Assembly (NCBI RefSeq): GCF_039535235.1 | Contig: NZ_BAAAWU010000001.1 | Coordinates: forward strand, 7,195,001 to 7,259,000 | DNA from: Streptomyces roseoviridis | GTDB lineage: Bacteria > Actinomycetota > Actinomycetes > Streptomycetales > Streptomycetaceae | Reading direction: 5' to 3' | Length of the DNA stretch: 64,000 nucleotides | Shown: in pieces, positions 57,745 through 64,000 of the stretch | How positions within the stretch are numbered: position 1 is the stretch's first letter | Layout of the letters: every line of letters starts with the position of its first letter | The notes under the pieces: generated by a model | Database searches by the model: none | Told to the model about the DNA's origin: nothing | The model's input: only the letters and a program-made list of their open reading frames with translations | Position numbers and translations under genes: made by a program

Positions 57745-57868
57745 GAGCGGAGGGCCGTACGAGAACCGGGCTCACGAGCGGAGGGCCGTACGAGAACCGG
57801 GCTCACGAGCGGAGGGCCGCACGAGAACCGGGGCCCAGGAGCGGAGGGCCGTACGAGAACCGGCGCCG
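57745..57868. repeat. 31-bp tandem repeat array after xylB
   Basis: Four near-identical units (57745, 57776, 57807, 57839), each beginning GAGCGGAGGGCCGTACGAGA and continuing ACCGGGCTCAC, plus a degenerate fifth copy upstream at about 57714. Units 2 and 3 are identical and directly abutting; there are no unique spacers. It lies 31 bp past the xylB stop and may act in termination, but it is not a simple hairpin. Confidence 0.8.
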
Positions 57869-57952
57869 AGCCGAACCGGGCCGCCCCGAGGGCCGCGCCG
57901 GGCGGGCGGCGCCACCGGCCCGCCCGGCCGCCGCCCGCAGGACCCCGTGGGC

Positions 57953-58204
57953 TCAGCGGTGGGAGAGCAGCGCCGCCGGGCGGTGCCCCCGCTCCGGGAC
58001 GTCCCGTGCGTCGACGGCCACGGACGGCAGTGGCCGCGCGAGCCCACAGGGCTCCGTGCGGCAGAGGGCGAAAGGACGGACCACGGCCAGGACCTCGGCG
58101 GCGAAGCACCTGCCCGCCAGGAGCCCGCCCGGCACCGCGACACATGAGTGCACGGCGTCGGCCGCAGTCGGCGCGGGAAGGGGTGAACGAGGGACGGACG
58201 GCAC
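57953..58204 (-). CDS. Possible small hypothetical protein
   Basis: An 83-codon frame starting at GTG 58204, with high third-position G+C and a peptide containing DAVHSCVAVPGGLLAGRC and PSVAVDARDVPERGHRP. No domain, signal or ribosome site is convincing. It is the only candidate gene in the 560-bp stretch between xylB and the LysR-like gene. It could be chance coding in GC-rich DNA. Confidence 0.25.
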   Translation of the reverse strand: MPSVPRSPLPAPTAADAVHSCVAVPGGLLAGRCFAAEVLAVVRPFALCRTEPCGLARPLPSVAVDARDVPERGHRPAALLSHR

Positions 58205-58276
58205 CGCCCTGGCCGATCAGGCCGCGCAGGCCGCGCGGAGCCGCGTCACCGGTCGGGTGGGGCTCGGCGGACCGGC

Positions 58277-59119
58277 CTAGGAACGGCGGCGCGGCTTGCC
58301 GGACCGCCCGCCCCGGGGGGCCGCGCCCCCGCCGCCGGACCGGCGGCGGGCGCCGGAGCCCGAGGGCTTCTGGCCCTGCTTCGGCTTCTCCGAGCGGCCG
58401 CTCCCGGCACCCTTGGCGTTCTTCGCCGCCTTCGCGGCCCTGTCCGTCTTCGACGCCTGCTCGTCGGAGCGGCGGCCCCGCGAGCTGTTCACGGTGCGCC
58501 CCCGCACGATCCCGATGAAGTCCTCCACCAGATCGGTGGTCGCGTCCTCCGGCCACGACAGCGCCACCTGCGACTGCGGCGTCCCGGTCAGCGTCCGGTA
58601 CGTGAGGTCCTTGCGGTGGTACAGCCGGGCCAGGGACTGCGGCACCACCAGAAGCCCGATCCCGGCCGCGACCAGCTCGATCGCGTCGGCCGTCGTCGCC
58701 GGCCGCTCGAAGGCGGGACGGCCCGGCGGCGCCTCCCAGTCCAGGGTGTCGTCGAGCGGATGCAGCACGATGTCGTCCGCGATGTCCTCGACGGTGACCT
58801 CCTCCGCCGCCGCGACCAGGTGGTCCTTCGGGACGACGACGACGGTCGTCTCCGTGTACAGGGGGATGGCGCTCAGCTCCGTACGGTCCACCGGAAGCCG
58901 CAGGAACGCGGCGTCGGCGCCGCGCCCGCGCAGCAGCCCCGCCGCCTCGGCCGCCTCCACCTGGACCAGCTCCAGCGGCACGTCCGGCAGGCGCTCCTGC
59001 CAGATCCGCACCCACTTCGAGGGCGTCACCCCCGGCACGTACGCCAGCCGGAAGGACACCGCCGGGGGAGCGGAGGGAGCGGGGGCACTGGGGGAGGAGC
59101 TTGCGTCCGAGCCTGTCAC
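58277..59119 (-). CDS. LysR substrate-binding-domain protein lacking a DNA-binding domain
   Basis: A 280-residue protein. Residues about 20-205 are a LysR-type effector domain (FRLAYVPGVTPSKWVRIW; LVAAGIGLLVVPQSLARLY). The N-terminal helix-turn-helix is absent: the effector domain starts right after a short Ser/Pro leader, and upstream DNA encodes none. The C-terminal 75 residues are a Lys/Arg/Gly/Ser-rich basic tail (KNAKGAGSGRSEKPKQGQ). The tail could bind nucleic acid. It starts at GTG 59119, divergent from the DUF5997 gene, a conserved pairing in Streptomyces to my knowledge. Confidence 0.85.
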   Translation of the reverse strand: MTGSDASSSPSAPAPSAPPAVSFRLAYVPGVTPSKWVRIWQERLPDVPLELVQVEAAEAAGLLRGRGADAAFLRLPVDRTELSAIPLYTETTVVVVPKDHLVAAAEEVTVEDIADDIVLHPLDDTLDWEAPPGRPAFERPATTADAIELVAAGIGLLVVPQSLARLYHRKDLTYRTLTGTPQSQVALSWPEDATTDLVEDFIGIVRGRTVNSSRGRRSDEQASKTDRAAKAAKNAKGAGSGRSEKPKQGQKPSGSGARRRSGGGGAAPRGGRSGKPRRRS

Positions 59120-59164
59120 CAGCCCAGATTACCGGCCGTGGTCGGCGGGGGCGCACCCGACCGA

Positions 59165-59177
59165 TATTCTTGTCGGT
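59165..59177 (+). promoter_or_regulatory. Leaderless-type promoter for the DUF5997 gene
   Basis: TATTCT at 59165-59170 is seven bases before ATG 59178, with no ribosome site, suggesting a leaderless transcript. Confidence 0.45.
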
Positions 59178-59579
59178 ATGACGCAGCACCAGACCGCCCA
59201 GACGATGAAGCCCGCCACCGCGGCCAAGAAGCTGGGCGTGTACCTCGATGCCACCCCCGCCGAGTTCCGCGAGGGTGTCGTCTCCCGCTCCGAGCTCAAC
59301 GCGCTCCAGACCGATCCGCCGGAGTGGCTGCGCGAGCTCCGCCGCAACGGCCCGCACCCCCGGCCCGTCGTGGCGGCCAAGCTGGGCATCTCCATCTCCG
59401 GACTCGCCCGCGGCGGCGTCACGGAGGCCCTGACCACCGAGCAGATCGAAGCCCTCAAGGACGAGAACCCGGAGTGGCTGCAGAAGGAGCGCGCCACCCA
59501 GGCCGAGGTCCGCAAGGAGGCCGCCCGCATCAAGGAGAAGCGCGCGGAGGAGGCCGCGAAGGCCGCCGACCGCGACTGA
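59178..59579 (+). CDS. DUF5997 family protein
   Basis: A 133-residue protein of the actinobacterial DUF5997 family. Recognisable stretches are MKPATAAKKLGVYLDATPAE, EWLRELRRNGPHPRPVVAAK and LGISISGLARGGVTEALTTE, with a highly charged helical C-terminus (RKEAARIKEKRAEEAAK). LGISISGLARGG resembles a helix-turn-helix, so the protein might bind DNA and could supply what its divergent LysR-effector partner lacks. That idea is inference. A strong terminator follows. Confidence 0.85.
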   Translation: MTQHQTAQTMKPATAAKKLGVYLDATPAEFREGVVSRSELNALQTDPPEWLRELRRNGPHPRPVVAAKLGISISGLARGGVTEALTTEQIEALKDENPEWLQKERATQAEVRKEAARIKEKRAEEAAKAADRD

Positions 59580-59598
59580 TCCGTAGAGGTCGCATCCC

Positions 59599-59636
59599 CC
59601 GGCGGGGATCCTCCCGGAGGGGAGGGTCCCCGCCGG
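59599..59636 (+). terminator. 17-bp-stem terminator after DUF5997
   Basis: CCGGCGGGGATCCTCCC (59599-59615) pairs with GGGAGGGTCCCCGCCGG (59620-59636), one T-G wobble, around the loop GGAG. Confidence 0.8.
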
Positions 59637-59698
59637 ACTTCTCCGCACCGGAACTATTTCGGATGCGGCGTCTCCGCCCCCGGTGGTGGAATCGCCGG

Positions 59699-60709
59699 AT
59701 GGGAAGCGACACACCGACGACGACGGTCGACCGGGGGCGGTTCGCCCACGCGGTCACCCCCTGGGAGGAAGCCGCCTGGCGCGAGGCCGCCCTCGACTGG
59801 GCCGAGCGGCAGCTCGCCCGCCACGGCCTGCGCGCCACCGGCGTCCGAGAGGTACGGGTGCGCCCCTGGTCGGTCATCATCCGCTTCCCGACCGGCCCGG
59901 GCGAGCGCGACGCAGCCTGGTTCAAGGCCGGCGCGCCGAGCAACGCCTTCGAGGCGGGCCTCGGACACGCACTCGCGCGATGGGTTCCCGAGCACGTCCT
60001 GACCCCGCTGGCGGTCGACGCCGACCGCGGCTGGTCCCTGCTCCCCGACGGCGGACCGCTGTTCCGGCACGTCCTCGACACCGGCGACGCCGGACCGGCC
60101 AACTGGCCGGCGGCGGTCGGCCAGTACGCGCGCATGCAGCGCGCCCTCACCCCGTACACGGACCGCATGACGGCCCTCGGCGTCCCCAGTGCCCGCACCG
60201 GACACCTGCCGGGCATCTTCGACGACCTCGTCGAGAGCAACCCCACCCTGGACCCGGCCGACCGCCGCTCCCTGCGCGCGCACCGCCCCCGCCTGCTCGA
60301 CTGGTGCGCGGAACTCGACGCCGTCGGCGTCCCCGACTCGCTCGACCACTGCGACCTGCACGACGCCCAGCTCCTCGCCTCGGGCCCCGGCCGCTTCACC
60401 TTCTTCGACTGGGGCGACGCCGCCGTCGCCCACCCCTTCGCGAGCCTCCTCGTCCCCGCCCGCGCCGTCCGCGACCGCTACGGCCCCGACACCATGATCC
60501 GCGTCCGCGACGCGTACCTGGAGCCCTGGAACGACCTGGGCCCCACCCTCCCGGAACTCCGCCGCGCCGCGACCCTCGCCGTCCGCCTGGCCGCCGTCGG
60601 CCGCGCGGTCTCCTGGTTCCGCCTCTTCCCCGGCACCCCGGCCACGGACTGCCACGAGGCGAGCGCCCACTGGATCCGGGAACTCTTCACCGCACCGGAT
60701 CTTCTCTAG
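59699..60709 (+). CDS. Aminoglycoside phosphotransferase (APH) fold protein
   Basis: A 336-residue kinase-fold protein. The catalytic loop is LDHCDLHDAQLL (H-x-D-x-x-x-x-N variant, Asn replaced by Gln) and the metal-binding loop FTFFDWGDAAVAHP. The N-lobe has SVIIRFPTGPGERDAAWFKA. The family phosphorylates small molecules, from aminoglycosides to choline and homoserine; no drug-specific motif is visible, so resistance should not be assumed. ATG 59699 has only a weak GGTGG upstream. The gene ends at the junction with a decayed region. Confidence 0.82.
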   Translation: MGSDTPTTTVDRGRFAHAVTPWEEAAWREAALDWAERQLARHGLRATGVREVRVRPWSVIIRFPTGPGERDAAWFKAGAPSNAFEAGLGHALARWVPEHVLTPLAVDADRGWSLLPDGGPLFRHVLDTGDAGPANWPAAVGQYARMQRALTPYTDRMTALGVPSARTGHLPGIFDDLVESNPTLDPADRRSLRAHRPRLLDWCAELDAVGVPDSLDHCDLHDAQLLASGPGRFTFFDWGDAAVAHPFASLLVPARAVRDRYGPDTMIRVRDAYLEPWNDLGPTLPELRRAATLAVRLAAVGRAVSWFRLFPGTPATDCHEASAHWIRELFTAPDLL

Positions 60710-60982
60710 GGCGCGTACGGAAAGCCTGCCCGGCCGCGTCACCGCCGTCCCCGCCGCCGAGGTCGAGGACCCGCAGGGAGCCGGTTCCCGCCCCGCCGAG
60801 GTGCCGGGCCAGATCGGCCTCGGCGACGGTGTACCGCAGTCGTCCCCACGGGGCCTGCTGCCCGGCCCGCCACGCGTCGACGGCGGCGTCGGACGAAGCG
60901 GTCCGCGACCCGCTCCGAGCCGGAGCCGGAGCCGGAGGAGGAAGTGGTGGCAGAGGCGGGGGGTGCCTGACGTCTCGGTCAT
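60687..60982 (-). pseudogene. Truncated, frameshifted SAM-dependent methyltransferase
   Basis: A start ATGACCGAGACG at 60982 (MTETSGTP) and the following homology (SSDAAVDAWRAGQQAPWGRL, then LRVLDLGGGDGGDA, the SAM-binding loop) are in different frames, joined by one missing base in the C6 tract (C read on the coding strand) about 60962. Similarity stops right after the SAM loop and the frame ends at 60687, inside the end of the APH-like gene. So about four fifths of the enzyme is missing. The ATG overlaps the stop of the MFS fragment (ATGA), so the two once formed an operon. Confidence 0.7.
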
Positions 60983-61506
60983 GCGCCCTGACCCCGGCCG
61001 CCGTGCCTCCCCCGCTCCGCTCCGTTCGTCCTGCTCGGTGCGGAACGAACGCCGGCGGCAGCAGCGGCACCACTCCCAGCACCACGCTCTCCTCGTTCCC
61101 CTCCGCGCGGGACGCACCCCAGCGCGAGCAGCGGCACCGCCCCGAGGACCAGCCACGGCACCGCACCGCCGAGGTCGAGCAACGCTCCGACCGGTGCGCC
61201 GGCCGCGAGGACCGCGAGGCCGGACAGGGAGGCCAGGGCGCCGGTGAAGAGGCCGAGGCGACGCTCGTCGACGAGGTTCGGCAGCAGCGCCCGGGTCGCC
61301 GGCAGCACCAGCATCTGGCCGAGCGTGAGCAGCACCGTGAAGACCGCGGCCGCCGCGACACCCGGCAGCTCCCGCAGCACCGCCGTCGCCCCGAACGCGC
61401 CGGAGACGAGGACGAGTCCGGCCCGCACCATGCCCGTCCGGCTCAGCCGGGCCGCGGCGAGCCGCTCCAGCGGGGCCGAACCGCACACCACGAGCACCGA
61501 CGACAT
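60979..61506 (-). pseudogene. C-terminal half of an MFS transporter
   Basis: Residues read LSRTGMVRAGLVLVSGA, then VAAAAVFTVLLTLGQMLVLP and LFTGALASLSGLAVLAAG, the last five or so helices of a major-facilitator drug-type permease. The N-terminal half is absent: at about 61500 the sequence switches abruptly to a dapA fragment on the other strand. The open frame from 61506 keeps about 175 residues. It is probably non-functional as a transporter. Confidence 0.7.
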
Positions 61507-61864
61507 GGCGGGCGACGACGCCTTCGTCTCGCCGCTGCTCGCCCTCGGCGCCTCCGGCGGCATCCTCGCCTCCGCGCACCTGGCCACCGACCGCTTCGCC
61601 GCGCTCGCCGACGCCTGGCGCGCGGGCGACACCTCCCGCGCCCGCGCCCTCGGACACCGCCTCGCCCGCCTCTCGACGCGCCTGTTCGCCGAACCCAACC
61701 CGGCCGTCGTCAAGGGAGTCCTGCACGCCCGGGGCCGCATTCCCACCCCGGACGTACGGCTCCCGCTGCTCCCGGCCTCCGAGGAGGCGGTGGCGGCGGC
61801 ACTGAGGGAACTGGCCGAGGCCGAGTCGCAGGCCGCGTCGGCGACCGAGTCGACGGCCGGCTGA
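61505..61864 (+). pseudogene. C-terminal fragment of a DapA-family synthase
   Basis: From 61505 the plus strand encodes SGGILASAHLATDRFAALAD, then LSTRLFAEPNPAVVKGVLHA and GRIPTPDVRLPLLPAS. This is the last 110-120 residues of a 4-hydroxy-tetrahydrodipicolinate synthase-like protein. The catalytic lysine and barrel N-terminus are missing, cut at the same point as the MFS fragment. The ATG at 61505 has no ribosome site. Confidence 0.75.
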
Positions 61865-61873
61865 CCGGCGCGC

Positions 61874-61891
61874 GGCGGGCCGCGGCCCGCC
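61874..61891. terminator. Perfect 18-bp palindrome after the dapA fragment
   Basis: GGCGGGCCGCGGCCCGCC is fully self-complementary and lies 10 bp past the stop codon; probably the original terminator. A GTGCG/GGTGC pentamer run follows at 61911-61944. Confidence 0.5.
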
Positions 61892-62077
61892 GTGGCGGCG
61901 CACTCGGCGGGTGCGGTGCTGTGCGGTGCGGTGCGGTGCGGTGGCGGTACGGGGCAGGAGGCCGACGGCCGGGTGTTGCCCCTGGTCCCGACGCCTCCTG
62001 CTCGCCGCCGCGGGGGCGCTCCTCATCGCCGTCCCCTCATCCGCTCCCGCCGGAGGAGGGACGCGCCGACGCCGACC

Positions 62078-62090
62078 TGACGGCCCGTCA
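62078..62090. promoter_or_regulatory. Palindrome TGACGGCCCGTCA upstream of the subtilase gene
   Basis: TGACGG-C-CCGTCA, about 200 bp before the protease start, in an otherwise gene-free stretch (61892-62290). A related half, GCCGTCAGATCAA, lies at 62144-62156. Possibly an operator in the protease promoter region. Confidence 0.4.
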
Positions 62091-62290
62091 AGGCCGTGGC
62101 AGGGGAATGTCCCGCCTGACCTCGTTCGTCCCCGACGTGGCGTGCCGTCAGATCAACAATGGGTAACGGAAAGGGATATGGCGGGCAGAATCCTTCCCTC
62201 CGGTAGCGGCGTCCTGGGATCTTGCGTCCACCCCACACATCACAGGGCCCGGCCGGTGCCACCAGCTCCTCCGGGCCATCGGAGGACGCA

Positions 62291-64000
62291 TTGTTTTCCC
62301 ACATATCGAGCCGGCTGAGACTGCCGGTCGCGGCCGCCGTCGTCGTCGGCGCCACCGTCGCCCTCACCGCCCCCGCGCAGGCGCAGGTCCTGCCCGTGGA
62401 GAAGGCGGCCAAGGAGGCCCGCACCGCCCCGGCCGCGCAGGCGCCGGCGAAGTCCGCGGCCGGCGCGCAGGCCGCCACGGCCGCCTGGGCCGCCGGTACG
62501 CGCGCGTACCTGGTCATCACGACGCCCGGTGACACCACGGCCGTCCGCACGGCCGTCACCTCCAACGGCGGCACCGTCTTCGCCGCCTACGACGCCATCG
62601 GCGTCGTCGTCGCCCACTCGACCTCCGCCTCCTTCGCCGCCACCATGCGCGGCGTCGCCGGGGTGCAGCAGGTCGGCGCGACCCGCACCTCCGACGTCCC
62701 GGCCGACGCGTACAACCCGGCGCTGCCGGCGAACCCGTCGCAGTCCACGACGACGCTGAACGAGACCAACCGCTGGGACATGACCCAGATCAAGGCCGAC
62801 CAGGCATGGGCCGTCACCACCGGCTCCGCCGCGGTCAAGGTCGGCGTCCTGGACACCGGCGTCGACGACCGGCACCAGGACATCGCCCCCAACTTCAACG
62901 CCGCGGACTCCGTCTCCTGCGCCTACGGCAAGGCCGACACGCGCGCCGGCGCCTGGCGCGACGTCGGCACCCACGGCACCCACGTCGCCGGCACCATCGC
63001 CGCCGCGAAGAACGGCAAGGGCGTCATCGGCGTCGCTCCCGGAGTGAAGATCTCCTCCGTGCGCATCGCCGAGCCCACCACCAGCCTGTTCTTCGCGGAG
63101 AACACCATCTGCGGGTTCATGTGGGCGGGTGACCACGGCTTCAAGGTCACCAACAACAGCTATTACACCGACCCCTGGCAGTTCAACTGCCCGGACAACG
63201 TCGACCAGGCCGCCATCATCGAGGGCGTCCGCCGGGCCCAGGCCTACGCCGAGTCCAAGGGCTCGCTCCAGGTCGCCGCGGCCGGCAACGCCAACTACGA
63301 CCTGGCCAACAAGACGACCGACACCGAGAGCCCCAACGACTCGACCCCGGTCACCCGCACCCTCACCAACGCCTGCATCGACATCCCGACCGAGCTGCCG
63401 GGCGTGGTGACGGTCTCCGCGCAGGCCAACGGCGGCGCGAAGGCCTCGTACTCCAACTTCGGCAACGGCATCATCGACATCACCGCCCCGGGCGGCGACG
63501 GCGCCAGCGGCGTCTACTCGACCCTGCCGGGCGGCAAGTACGGCTCCATGAGCGGTACGTCGATGGCCTCCCCGCACGTCGCCGGTGTCGCCGCCCTCCT
63601 CGCGAGCGTGAACCCGTCCTACACGCCGGCCGACATCCGCAACGCCCTGGCGACGCAGGCCACCGACAGGGCCTGCCCCTCCGACAGCCGCTGCACGGGC
63701 ACCACGGCCAAGAACGGCTTCTTCGGCGAGGGCCAGGTCGACGCGCTCAAGGCGGTCGGCGGCGCGACCCCGCCGCCCACCGGCCCGTACTTCGAGAACC
63801 TCGCGGACGTCACCATCGTCGACAACGCGACGGTCGAGAGCCCCATCACCGTCTCCGGCGTCGCCGGCAACGCCCCCGCGACGCTCAAGGTCGGCGTCGA
63901 CATCAAGCACACCTACCGCGGTGACCTGGTGATCTCCCTCGTCGCCCCGGACGGCACGGTCTACCCGCTGGAGGACTTCGCCAACAGCGACAGCGCCGAC
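62291..64000 (+). CDS. Secreted S8 subtilisin-like protease with P/homoB domain (partial)
   Basis: The gene runs off the right edge; 570 codons are visible. It has a signal peptide (about 1-31, ending APAQAQ), an inhibitor-type propeptide (about 65-140) and an S8 domain with the triad Asp188 (VLDTGVDD), His228 (HGTHVAGT) and Ser424 (GTSMASPHVAG). A P-domain starts at about 500 (YFENLADVTIVDNATVESPI). The start is a TTG at 62291, directly after GGAGGACGCA; no ATG or GTG in frame fits the signal peptide. It is an exported protease for protein nutrition or maturation of secreted enzymes. Confidence 0.93.
   Translation, partial: MFSHISSRLRLPVAAAVVVGATVALTAPAQAQVLPVEKAAKEARTAPAAQAPAKSAAGAQAATAAWAAGTRAYLVITTPGDTTAVRTAVTSNGGTVFAAYDAIGVVVAHSTSASFAATMRGVAGVQQVGATRTSDVPADAYNPALPANPSQSTTTLNETNRWDMTQIKADQAWAVTTGSAAVKVGVLDTGVDDRHQDIAPNFNAADSVSCAYGKADTRAGAWRDVGTHGTHVAGTIAAAKNGKGVIGVAPGVKISSVRIAEPTTSLFFAENTICGFMWAGDHGFKVTNNSYYTDPWQFNCPDNVDQAAIIEGVRRAQAYAESKGSLQVAAAGNANYDLANKTTDTESPNDSTPVTRTLTNACIDIPTELPGVVTVSAQANGGAKASYSNFGNGIIDITAPGGDGASGVYSTLPGGKYGSMSGTSMASPHVAGVAALLASVNPSYTPADIRNALATQATDRACPSDSRCTGTTAKNGFFGEGQVDALKAVGGATPPPTGPYFENLADVTIVDNATVESPITVSGVAGNAPATLKVGVDIKHTYRGDLVISLVAPDGTVYPLEDFANSDSAD

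Noticed and set aside
57745..57868. 31-bp repeats considered as a CRISPR array
   Set aside because: Units abut directly with no unique spacers, and no cas gene is in the window.
59699..60709. APH-fold protein as an aminoglycoside resistance gene
   Set aside because: Only the general kinase motifs are present and the Asn of the catalytic loop is replaced; nothing specific to drug-modifying subfamilies is seen.
1..64000. In-frame TTA codons (bldA dependence)
   Set aside because: Every tta/taa I inspected inside genes fell across codon boundaries (mostly in GGT TAC-type contexts); no TTA leucine codon was found by eye.

Overview
This window is high-GC (well over 70 %) actinobacterial DNA. GTG starts are common, third positions are overwhelmingly G or C, and I found no in-frame TTA codon. 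The gene families (CebR/CebEFG/BglC, streptothricin acetyltransferase, a SpoIIE phosphatase with an HATPase tail, DUF5997, secreted CBM2 cellulases) point to Streptomyces or a very close relative. The DNA reads as a plant-biomass catabolic region of a chromosome. I saw no rRNA or tRNA genes, CRISPR array, transposase or phage structural genes.

Layout. 1-3.7 kb: an Lrp/AsnC-type regulator (partial) divergent from asparaginase and aspartase, which together convert Asn to Asp to fumarate. 3.7-14.7 kb: mostly housekeeping or accessory genes: a serine hydrolase, a phosphoribosyltransferase/hydrolase fusion, TetR, a SpoIIE-type phosphatase, a 3-hydroxyisobutyryl-CoA hydrolase-like protein, a glyoxalase-fold protein, glutaminase and a maltokinase-cap-like protein. 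14.8-20.9 kb: the cellobiose/cellotriose uptake locus bglC-cebG-cebF-cebE with divergent cebR. 21.0-26.9 kb: a streptothricin acetyltransferase homologue, then divergent GH6 and GH48 exocellulases. Perfect TGGGAGCGCTCCCA CebR boxes lie in front of cebE, cebR and the GH48 gene. 27.3-29.7 kb: a translationally coupled cassette of LacI regulator, sigma factor and single-pass membrane protein with an extracellular domain.

30-41 kb: a Tat-exported poly-gamma-glutamate hydrolase-like protein, a remnant of a GH3 glucosidase, a leaderless exonuclease, a ChvE/GguAB-type monosaccharide ABC transporter with a U32-like protein, and a sugar-acid module (Zn dehydrogenase, mandelate-racemase-type dehydratase, IclR regulator, SMP-30 lactonase). 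The sugar-acid genes share a TTCGA..AT..CG operator-like motif. 41-51.3 kb: a long pectin / rhamnogalacturonan operon (two ABC permeases, oxidoreductase, DUF6807, GH43, binding protein, rhamnogalacturonan acetylesterase-like SGNH protein, pectate lyase, pectinesterase) in which many neighbours overlap by 4 bp. Its promoter region carries the same 14-bp operator as the LacI gene at 27.3 kb. 51.5-57.7 kb: GntR with 2-keto-3-deoxy-aldonate and aldonate dehydratases (probably oxidative L-arabinose catabolism), then divergent xylA/xylB. 58-64 kb: a LysR-effector-domain protein without a helix-turn-helix opposite DUF5997, a phosphotransferase-fold protein, a decayed locus containing pieces of a methyltransferase, an MFS transporter and dapA, and a secreted subtilase running off the end.

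Together the genes cover attack on cellulose, pectin and probably arabinan and xylan outside the cell, uptake of the oligomers and monomers, and intracellular oxidation or isomerisation into central metabolism. Each block has its own local repressor (CebR, LacI, IclR, GntR and probably a distant XylR). The points most worth following up are the LacI-sigma-membrane sensor cassette and its shared operator with the pectin operon, the sugar-acid module with an unassigned U32-like protein, and two homopolymer frameshifts that may be sequencing errors.
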